Positions 1 through 4,710 of a stretch of 5,169 bases of DNA are shown here, piece after piece. The notes under the pieces were generated by a model, which saw only the letters and a list, made by a program, of their open reading frames with translations, searched no databases and was not told the DNA's origin. Numbering within the stretch: the stretch's first letter is position 1; every line of letters starts with the position of its first letter. Source of the DNA: Lachnospiraceae bacterium UBA7480 (GTDB taxonomy: Bacteria > Bacillota > Clostridia > Lachnospirales > Lachnospiraceae); NCBI GenBank assembly GCA_002479655.1, contig DLOQ01000033.1:1-5169 (forward strand), written 5' to 3'. Both the position numbers and the translations under genes were made by a program.

Positions 1-26
1 AAATTTTGAGATAGGAGGATATCATA

Positions 27-518
27 ATGCAAAAGGAAACGGAAATCGGAGTATTGGAATTCATAGAAGGAAAGTATGGTGGGAATTTTGGAGGAAAAGC
101 TGATATCTGTATTTTTTCACATGAATACACGATAGATATTCGCTTTAATGTTTATCATTATGGAACAGAGGGGCTTACTGAAATAATGATTAAGGCAGCG
201 AAAAATGTTTTAGAGTCCCTCAAAAATAATATTGAGGCTGTGGAGACGGCAATTAGGGCATATTATGAGACAGAACCTAAAGAGTTTGCGGAGGACGGGC
301 TCTATGACTATATAGACATAAAGAGTGCCAGCCAGCTGGCGCAGGTGATGAAGCCGGTAGAATTGTTTATAAGTAAATCTAAGAAATATGAAAAAGTACA
401 GGATGTATATGTAGGACTTTATTTTGAGTGCGACTGGAATCCGGATGAGGGATTTGGTATCCGCTTTAACGGGAATGGCGATATACTTGAAGTAGGCAGG
501 GGAGATGTTGTTTATTAA
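27..518 (+). CDS. DUF6985-like small cytoplasmic protein, candidate immunity protein
   Basis: The 163-residue product has no signal peptide or membrane segment and is acidic. Its C-terminal part (about residues 127-163) carries a pattern I associate with DUF6985/DUF2004-type domains: a strand ending in Y-F-E-C, then D-W-N-P-D-E-G-F-G-I-R-F, a short turn, and a terminal G-x-G-D. The middle (about 50-85) looks helical. An AGGAGG Shine-Dalgarno lies at 13-18, eight bases before the ATG, which fixes the start. The next gene starts 28 bases after the stop, so the two are probably co-transcribed. Proteins with this C-terminal pattern often sit in polymorphic toxin-immunity loci. An immunity role is inferred from that and from the neighbours, because no toxin is visible. 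The domain call is from memory of the pattern and is moderately sure; the reading frame is very sure. A TGA at 7-9 could be the stop of a gene upstream of the window. Confidence 0.85.
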   Translation: MQKETEIGVLEFIEGKYGGNFGGKADICIFSHEYTIDIRFNVYHYGTEGLTEIMIKAAKNVLESLKNNIEAVETAIRAYYETEPKEFAEDGLYDYIDIKSASQLAQVMKPVELFISKSKKYEKVQDVYVGLYFECDWNPDEGFGIRFNGNGDILEVGRGDVVY

Positions 519-546
519 CTGAGGATGAGTACTGTGGAGGTGCAAA

Positions 547-1224
547 ATGAGTAGCTATGAAAATTTTGATTGTTCTGCTTATCTGCAGAATGGGGATATT
601 CGTCTGGAAAATCTAAAACTGGAAAAATGCAGGATATCGGGGCAGCAGTGCAGGGCGAACTATTTTAAGAACTGCTGCTTTCATGATGTGTTGTTTGAAT
701 ATTCAGACAAACAGAAACTTATCATTTTTGAAGCCTGTGAATTTACAGGGTGTGTATTTCAGGGAGATTTAAAGGAGACTAGTTTAGCAATCATGGACAG
801 CCTGTTTAAAGATTGTACGTTTGAACATATATCTTTAGAATTTACGGAAGGCGCGAGAACAGTAATTGAAGAGAATGGGTTTTTTAACTGTAATTTTAAA
901 GATATCAGGACAAAACAGGAAATCCATTTTGCCAATCAGACAGTAAGCGGCGGGAAGATGGAAAATGTTTCAATGCTTCTGGATGTACCAGTGGCATTGT
1001 CCTGCCAGCAGTGTTCCGCGGTGTATGACAACCTGTTTTCTGATGTGAAGATGGAAAATGTATGTTTTGTGGCGGACTATAATAGTAATGTGATGGATTC
1101 CGTAAATTTTGTTGATTCCACGATAGATTGGATTTTGGTGGTGGATGACAGCCGGGATTTAGATGAAAATAAATTTTATAAATGTAATGTTAGTGGTTTA
1201 AAATATTGCCGGCAGAAATATTGA
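547..1224 (+). CDS. Pentapeptide-like repeat protein, first copy of a tandem paralogous pair
   Basis: The 225-residue product lacks a signal peptide or membrane segment. Large hydrophobic residues recur about every five positions, for example N-Y-F-K-N-C-C-F-H-D-V-L-F (38-50), F-E-A-C-E-F-T-G-C-V-F (61-71), L-F-K-D-C-T-F (86-92) and F-F-N-C-N-F (112-117). This matches a degenerate pentapeptide-repeat right-handed beta-helix, although the repeats are interrupted and few fit the canonical A(D/N)LXX. The product is rich in cysteine (14 residues), many of them inside the repeats. It aligns end to end with the next gene (222 residues): both start with a short x-F-D-x-S-x-Y segment, continue to L-E-N-[LM]-K, and share N-[LI]-F-S-x-x-x-M-E-N near residue 162. 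A GGAGG site at 536-540 supports the start. A role as an immunity protein or other protein-binding scaffold is inferred from context; the sequence shows no catalytic motif. Confidence 0.85.
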   Translation: MSSYENFDCSAYLQNGDIRLENLKLEKCRISGQQCRANYFKNCCFHDVLFEYSDKQKLIIFEACEFTGCVFQGDLKETSLAIMDSLFKDCTFEHISLEFTEGARTVIEENGFFNCNFKDIRTKQEIHFANQTVSGGKMENVSMLLDVPVALSCQQCSAVYDNLFSDVKMENVCFVADYNSNVMDSVNFVDSTIDWILVVDDSRDLDENKFYKCNVSGLKYCRQKY

Positions 1225-1275
1225 TTACTGTATGTAAAAAGTATATTTTTATAGAGCAGGATCGGAGGAAGAAAA

Positions 1276-1944
1276 ATGAGTGAAAGAGCTGAGTTTGATG
1301 TATCAGGATATATGAAGGACGGTGTAATCTGTCTGGAAAATATGAAAATTGAAGACTGCATATTTAAGGCATTACAAGCAGAATGGAAAAAGAAAATAGT
1401 AAAAATGAAAAACTGTACTTTTGAAAATGTAACTTTTGATAACCAGTGTGGCAGAGGCTATGCTGAGGTCAGCGGCTGTGAGTTTGTAAAATGCTCATTT
1501 ACCGGCACGCTGGGGAAGGGAAAAATTATTGTCGAAAACAGCTTGTTTAGCGAGTGTTTATTTGAGGATTTTCATATATATGGCGTTGATACATCAATGA
1601 TTTTTGAAAGTAAGTTTTCTGAATGTACTATTCAAAATGTTGATTTTATGTGGTGGTTTGGAATAAGAGGTATTGAAATAGATGGCGGCATTATAAAGAA
1701 CAGCCGTGTGAAGGCCGCTATTATGGAAAATATATTTTCAAATCTATGTATGGAAAATATAGAGATGCTTGGAAATTATGATGGAAACAAAATGAACGAT
1801 GTTAAATTAAAAAATGTTACCATGTCGGGAAAAATGGGAGAAAAGAATTTAACAAAACAAGAGAATGTTTTTGACAACTGTAATACGGAGGAATTTATTT
1901 TGTTGAAAAATAATTTAAGTCTTGAAGTAAAAGATATTAACTAA
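1276..1944 (+). CDS. Pentapeptide-like repeat protein, second copy of the tandem pair
   Basis: The 222-residue product is a diverged paralog of the protein encoded just upstream. The shared frame includes E-F-D-V-S-G-Y at the N terminus, L-E-N-M-K-I-E-D-C (20-28), repeat blocks such as M-K-N-C-T-F-E-N-V-T-F (44-54) and C-E-F-V-K-C-S-F (68-75), N-S-L-F-S-E-C-L-F (88-96), then N-I-F-S-N-L-C-M-E-N-I (152-162) and N-V-F-D-N-C-N (197-203). The roughly five-residue spacing of hydrophobic residues again suggests a short right-handed beta-helix. It has 10 cysteines against 14 in its sister, and a tail of about eight extra residues after the last shared block. A GGAGGA site at 1264-1269 is six bases from the ATG. 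The 51-base gap after the previous gene shows no terminator, so read-through is likely. Divergence this large in adjacent copies suggests an old duplication with different binding specificities. Function is unknown; immunity is inferred from context. Confidence 0.84.
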   Translation: MSERAEFDVSGYMKDGVICLENMKIEDCIFKALQAEWKKKIVKMKNCTFENVTFDNQCGRGYAEVSGCEFVKCSFTGTLGKGKIIVENSLFSECLFEDFHIYGVDTSMIFESKFSECTIQNVDFMWWFGIRGIEIDGGIIKNSRVKAAIMENIFSNLCMENIEMLGNYDGNKMNDVKLKNVTMSGKMGEKNLTKQENVFDNCNTEEFILLKNNLSLEVKDIN

Positions 1945-2136
1945 AGCCAAACATCCGGAATAATAAAGAGAGAGATGTTGTTTATTGACGCCGGCTTTAG
2001 GCGGTAATCAAACAGGAAATGCTTTTCGGATGCAGTATATTGAAACATAATCCCAATTATGAGCAGGCATGAAGCGAGGAAAAGAGGACGGCGTTTAAGT
2101 ACGAACCACGAACATAAACAAATGAGGAGAATTATA
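1945..2136 (+). other. Intergenic stretch with likely gene debris (toxin or immunity remnant)
   Basis: This 192-base gap separates the second repeat-protein gene from the 151-residue gene. It has no intact gene with a ribosome site, yet parts read like coding sequence. One frame ends D-V-V-Y-stop at 1974-1988, like the first gene's C terminus. Another frame, from about 2006, reads L-K-H-N-P-N-Y-E-Q-A before a TGA at 2068-2070, and a neighbouring frame continues H-E-A-R-K-R-G-R-R-L-S from 2068. Joined across one frameshift these resemble the N-P-x-Y-E-x-A-R-x-x-A type linker found at the start of C-terminal toxin domains. That family link is my inference from pattern memory and is weak. No clear promoter or terminator stands out. 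The plausible readings are a degraded toxin tip or immunity gene, or unstructured leader sequence. Confidence 0.35.
2124..2129 (+). promoter_or_regulatory. Shine-Dalgarno site that sets the start of the 151-residue gene
   Basis: GAGGAG lies seven bases before the ATG at 2137. The open frame extends upstream to an ATG at 2059, but that ATG has no purine-rich site ahead of it, and the 26 extra residues are basic and low in structure, so the internal start is preferred. Confidence 0.8.
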
Positions 2137-2592
2137 ATGAAATTTAAAATTGGTAGAGAACGGATTTATAATAATAATTTTAATCAAAAGGAAAAGGTTG
2201 TTCAGTGGGATGTATTGCATATAAAGACAGAGCAAGATTTAATCCTTGAATTTATCAGCACAAATTCGAAATACCGTCAGGGGGTACGACTTGCGATAGA
2301 CGTTGGAGAAGGAAATCTGGAAGTTAATGGAATAAAAGCGAGAGCAATTCGTTTATGGGAAGATACTGCGCCATCAAAGGTACATATTCGATGCTTATCC
2401 AGCGAAGGTTTGTTAAGTATATATAATGTCTTTGATTTGGGGAATTATGGTAATGGTGGCGCAAGGTCTTTGCTGGATTCTTGTGGTATGCTTGTGGAAC
2501 AAAAAGAAAACATAATTATCTATCATTGTAATGACTCGGGATTTGTTAGTGATTTCGATAAACTCGTTTTTCAAATTGAAATATTAGAATGA
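2137..2592 (+). CDS. Conserved-looking protein of unknown function, candidate immunity protein
   Basis: The product from the preferred start has 151 residues, begins M-K-F-K-I-G, and has no signal peptide or membrane segment. I cannot name a family. It looks like a compact all-beta or mixed domain: W-D-V-L-H-I-K-T-E-Q-D-L-I-L-E-F (23-38), then Y-R-Q-G-V-R-L-A-I-D-V-G-E-G (46-59), then L-L-S-I-Y-N-V-F-D-L-G (92-102) followed by a glycine-rich turn, S-C-G-M-L-V-E (115-121), I-Y-H-C-N-D-S-G-F (128-136) and a closing F-D-K-L-V-F-Q-I-E strand. The ordered glycine, cysteine and histidine motifs suggest a real conserved fold and not a random frame. It lies on the same strand as the repeat-protein pair but is separated by 192 bases of debris, so it may have its own promoter or have arrived separately. 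No terminator is evident after it. An immunity role is inferred from location only. Confidence 0.8.
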   Translation: MKFKIGRERIYNNNFNQKEKVVQWDVLHIKTEQDLILEFISTNSKYRQGVRLAIDVGEGNLEVNGIKARAIRLWEDTAPSKVHIRCLSSEGLLSIYNVFDLGNYGNGGARSLLDSCGMLVEQKENIIIYHCNDSGFVSDFDKLVFQIEILE

Positions 2593-2896
2593 TATATAAT
2601 GTTGTTGTATTTCAAAAAAAGGATTGAAAGATCAGTATAGATTATTTTGGTAATGTAGATACTAAAAATAATTATAAATTACAAAATTTACATGCTATAT
2701 CTTGATGGTTGAATATTAGCCCTCTTGGGAGCTGCCCAGAAATGGTAGATAGGGAAAATAAGCAAAAAAATCTAATATTGTGTGCTGAAAATACAGAGGG
2801 AGAAGAATACAATGAATGACAGTTGTCGCTGCCGGTTATATTGATGTAAAATAATTGAGTAGTGATCCGTTGGTCAAAAAGGAGATCAGCATTTCC
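2593..2896. other. Gene-poor AT-rich junction between the accessory island and conserved genes
   Basis: No full gene is visible in these 304 bases on either strand. Two small open pieces may be relics. A start-less plus frame at 2628-2705 reads S-I-D-Y-F-G-N-V-D-T-K-N-N-Y before a TGA. A ten-codon frame at 2812-2844 begins with an ATG preceded by a good GGGAGAAG ribosome site and stops at TGA. The second looks like the preserved start of a gene whose body is gone. A weak stem with TGATC and GATCA arms (about 2862-2888) lies just past the stop of the minus-strand thioesterase but has no T-run, so I do not call it a terminator. Confidence 0.5.
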
Positions 2897-3304
2897 CTAG
2901 CTTAAGCGGAATCCGGTTGCCTGCATCCTTGCCACAAGGTTGCCCAGATCGTCATGGATATCGACGTTGACAACTACGGTGCTTCTGCCTGCTTTGATAC
3001 ATTCTGTTTCGGCAATCAGCTGTTTGCCTTTGGCAACGCCAAGAAATTGGATGAAATTGTTCAATGATACGGTGGAGGTGCCGGAATTGTTGACGGCGAC
3101 CGCTACCGTAAAGTCGGCTAATGTAAAGATAGCGCCGCCCATTACCGTATGATTGGCATTTAAGTGTCTGGGCTCAATGGACAAAGTACATTTGGCGTAT
3201 AATTCCTCGGCTTTTTCAATGTGAATGCCGGTGGTCTGTGTCGCAAAGATATCATTGGCAAACCGCTCTCTTGCTTCTTCTGTAAGGTCTTTTTTTTCGC
3301 TCAT
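2897..3304 (-). CDS. PaaI-type hotdog-fold acyl-CoA thioesterase
   Basis: The 135-residue product has the usual length and layout of the PaaI/YbgC-like single hotdog domain. These cytoplasmic enzymes, usually dimers or tetramers, hydrolyse acyl- or aryl-CoA thioesters. The signature block is H-L-N-A-N-H-T-V-M-G-G-A-I-F-T-L-A-D-F (47-65). Asp64 of L-A-D matches the acidic catalytic residue of the PaaI subgroup, and Gly56-Gly57 match the G-G at the helix start. The His normally before that G-G is Met55 here. A later N-N-F-I-Q-F-L and the end strand V-A-R-M-Q-A-T-G-F also fit the fold. CTCCTC at 3311-3316 is the complement of a GAGGAG ribosome site six bases from the ATG. A TAGAAT-like -10 (complement at 3341-3346) could drive it, but no good -35 is seen. 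The gene lies 184 bases after the DUF5050-like gene on the same strand, with the long inverted repeat between. Substrate unknown. Confidence 0.88.
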   Translation of the reverse strand: MSEKKDLTEEARERFANDIFATQTTGIHIEKAEELYAKCTLSIEPRHLNANHTVMGGAIFTLADFTVAVAVNNSGTSTVSLNNFIQFLGVAKGKQLIAETECIKAGRSTVVVNVDIHDDLGNLVARMQATGFRLS

Positions 3305-3353
3305 ATGAATCTCCTCTTTTTTTGCTGTTTTTATTTTACAATTCTATCTATGA

Positions 3354-3452
3354 GGTTTACATAACCTGAAGTTTGAAAATCTATGTTTCAAAAATGATTT
3401 CATTTATGATTTTTTTGAAACATAGATTTTCAAACAAAGAGTTATGTAAACC
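3354..3452. repeat. Long imperfect inverted repeat (MITE-like or large hairpin)
   Basis: The outer arms GGTTTACATAAC (3354-3365) and GTTATGTAAACC (3441-3452) are a perfect 12-base inverted pair. After a 5-by-5 base mismatch (3366-3370 against 3436-3440), a perfect 24-base inverted pair follows (3371-3394 against 3412-3435), leaving a 17-base loop. Each 24-base arm is itself a small hairpin, TTTGAAA/TTTCAAA around a seven-base loop (3372-3392 and 3414-3434). The ends resemble terminal inverted repeats, which suggests a miniature inverted-repeat element. An imperfect direct repeat built on CAATT and ATCTAT flanks it (3339-3354 and 3467-3480) but does not abut the right end, so a target duplication is not established. 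No T-run follows the stem on either strand, so a classic terminator is unlikely, though the hairpin would be transcribed if the two minus-strand genes share a message. Confidence 0.8.
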
Positions 3453-3488
3453 GGACTAGCATTTTGCAATTATCTATTAGTTCGGCAA

Positions 3489-4556
3489 TTACTCAGCAGC
3501 AGTGATTCCGGCTGCCGCGCGAAAGGCAGCGTCAAAGGTCGTTACGTTGACTGCGCCAAAGGTCGGTGTCTGATAGACCGGAAGGTCATTATTATATTCC
3601 GTAAAATACACATATTCCGATGTCATATTGATATTGTGGTATACGCCGTCTGTGACGATTTCCTCGCCCGTTCCGTCGATATAGATACGTTTTAATGCAT
3701 AGAAATCAGGATCACAATTTTGATAGTATATGATGCCGTTCATGACATTAAAGCAATCCACGCGTTCAGGTACGATCGTCCATATATTACCGTCATACAG
3801 GGAGTATGCTTTCAGATGATAATCATCATGGATATCCAGATAATATACTACATCATTTTGAATGATCGGCTGGTACATGCTCTGTTCTGCGACAACATTA
3901 AGACCGCCGGTGGAGGGATTGTAGGTGCATAAGGTATAATTACTTTCCATGCTGCTGTAATACAAGACGCCGTTGGAAATCGTTCCAAGTTGCGGATGAC
4001 CGTCAGCAAGCAGGAGTTCTTCTCCGCCGTTTATAGGGATGCTGGCAAGCGTGACAAGCGCGCTGTCAGGACTATCGCTGTTTTCGCTGAAGTTGGTATA
4101 ATAAAGGGAGCTGCCGAGAAGCAGAAGACCGTCGCAGGTTGCATTGCTGAGGGATGTGGTCTTCTTTCCGTTCAGGGCACAGCGATAGATGCCGCGTCCG
4201 CCTCTGACATAGCCAAGACCGGCTTCGCCCCCGCTTGATCTGGAATAGTAATAGAGATAATCTCCGCCGGCGTTGATGTAAAAGATCTCTCCGCCGTTTA
4301 TCTTTTGCAGACCGGTCTGACCGGGCTGCATGGAATAGAGGCTGCCCGAATCGTAGGCATTGGAGAAATATACGGTGCCGTCCAGCTCACAAAATAGCCC
4401 GCCATGGTATTGATTGCCGGCTGTAGTGCCGGTCAACCATGGATCATTCTCCGGGATCTGTTTCCCCCGATTCAGCAAAATATTTGCGAGAACCAGGATG
4501 GCAATAAATCCAACAGCAACGCTTATGATAATGATCACACTTTTTTTCTCTTTCAT
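3489..4556 (-). CDS. Membrane-anchored beta-propeller-like protein, DUF5050 type
   Basis: The 355-residue product starts with lysines and a single hydrophobic helix (about residues 6-28), then a linker and a large extracytoplasmic domain, so it is probably a type II-like anchored or uncleaved-signal protein facing the outside. The domain has about seven recurring aromatic strands at roughly 40-50 residue spacing: T-V-Y-F-S (61-65), Y-L-Y-Y-Y-S (100-105), S-L-Y-Y-T (150-154), V-L-Y-Y-S (197-201), V-V-Y-Y-L (236-240), I-I-Y-Y-Q (275-279) and Y-V-Y-F-T (315-319). This is the pattern of DUF5050-type domains common in clostridia, and it suggests a seven-bladed propeller. The family is known mainly by sequence; ligand and role are unknown. 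The start is supported by a GGAAAGG ribosome site (complement at 4568-4574), 11 bases from the ATG, and by a strong promoter. It diverges from valS. The C-terminal tail is alanine-rich. Confidence 0.88.
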   Translation of the reverse strand: MKEKKSVIIIISVAVGFIAILVLANILLNRGKQIPENDPWLTGTTAGNQYHGGLFCELDGTVYFSNAYDSGSLYSMQPGQTGLQKINGGEIFYINAGGDYLYYYSRSSGGEAGLGYVRGGRGIYRCALNGKKTTSLSNATCDGLLLLGSSLYYTNFSENSDSPDSALVTLASIPINGGEELLLADGHPQLGTISNGVLYYSSMESNYTLCTYNPSTGGLNVVAEQSMYQPIIQNDVVYYLDIHDDYHLKAYSLYDGNIWTIVPERVDCFNVMNGIIYYQNCDPDFYALKRIYIDGTGEEIVTDGVYHNINMTSEYVYFTEYNNDLPVYQTPTFGAVNVTTFDAAFRAAAGITAAE

Positions 4557-4592
4557 ACTATTTCATGCCTTTCCATGACCTGTGTTTTCTTT

Positions 4593-4621
4593 ATTATAAA
4601 TCAAATGAAAATAGTGTGCAA
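4593..4621 (-). promoter_or_regulatory. Sigma-70/SigA-type promoter for the DUF5050-like gene
   Basis: Read on the minus strand, a TTGCAC -35 (complement at 4616-4621) is followed after exactly 17 bases by a perfect TATAAT -10 (complement at 4593-4598). The -10 lies about 37 bases before the ATG at 4556, leaving a short leader that contains the ribosome site. Confidence 0.75.
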
Positions 4622-4643
4622 CAAGAATAAAAAGCAATTCAAA

Positions 4644-4670
4644 TTGACTTTACGGTTTATTTGTGATAAT
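4644..4670 (+). promoter_or_regulatory. Probable SigA-type promoter for valS
   Basis: TTGACT (4644-4649) resembles a -35, and TGTGATAAT (4662-4670) resembles an extended -10, with a short 15-base spacer that the TG extension could offset. It starts 23 bases beyond the -35 of the divergent promoter, so the two polymerases may compete. The resulting leader would be only about 35 bases, too short for a T-box. Confidence 0.5.
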
Positions 4671-4710
4671 TTTTCTATATAAATATGAATGGAAAGGCAA
4701 GATAATTAAT

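Larger units (their letters stand above)
502..1986 (+). repeat. 15-base direct repeat: coding 3' end of the first gene echoed after the third gene
   Basis: GAGATGTTGTTTATT occurs at 502-516 and again at 1972-1986. In the first copy it encodes the terminal D-V-V-Y of the DUF6985-like protein and runs into its TAA. In the second copy the same frame reads D-V-V-Y followed by TGA, but no intact gene precedes it. A second short match, CTTGAAGTA, lies at 487-495 and 1921-1929, ahead of each copy. The coordinates given span both copies; only the ends are repeated. A short coincidence in AT-rich DNA is possible. Confidence 0.5.
4566..4699. repeat. 11-base inverted repeat overlapping both divergent ribosome-binding sites
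   Basis: TGCCTTTCCAT at 4566-4576 is the exact reverse complement of ATGGAAAGGCA at 4689-4699. Each copy contains the GGAAAGG ribosome site of the gene on its own side, the DUF5050-like gene and valS. Both mRNAs would therefore carry the same sequence in the leader, at similar distances from the start codon (11 and 13 bases). It may simply reflect two similar ribosome sites, but the match extends beyond the site itself. Confidence 0.6.

Noticed and set aside
2059..2136. Upstream ATG that would give the unrecognised protein 26 extra N-terminal residues
   Set aside because: There is no ribosome site before 2059, while GAGGAG stands seven bases before the ATG at 2137. The extra residues are basic, unstructured, and overlap the suspected debris.
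2628..2705. Small plus-strand peptide gene
   Set aside because: The 25-codon open piece has no start codon with a ribosome site; open runs of this length are common in AT-rich DNA.
2862..2888. Stem with TGATC/GATCA arms as a terminator for the thioesterase
   Set aside because: The stem is short and bulged and no T-run follows it on the minus strand.
3354..3452. Rho-independent terminator for the DUF5050-like gene
   Set aside because: The stem is long and AT-rich and has no T-run after it on either strand, which does not fit an intrinsic terminator.
3720..4238. Plus-strand open frames opposite the DUF5050-like gene
   Set aside because: They are shadows of a clearly coding minus-strand frame and lack ribosome sites and recognisable domains.
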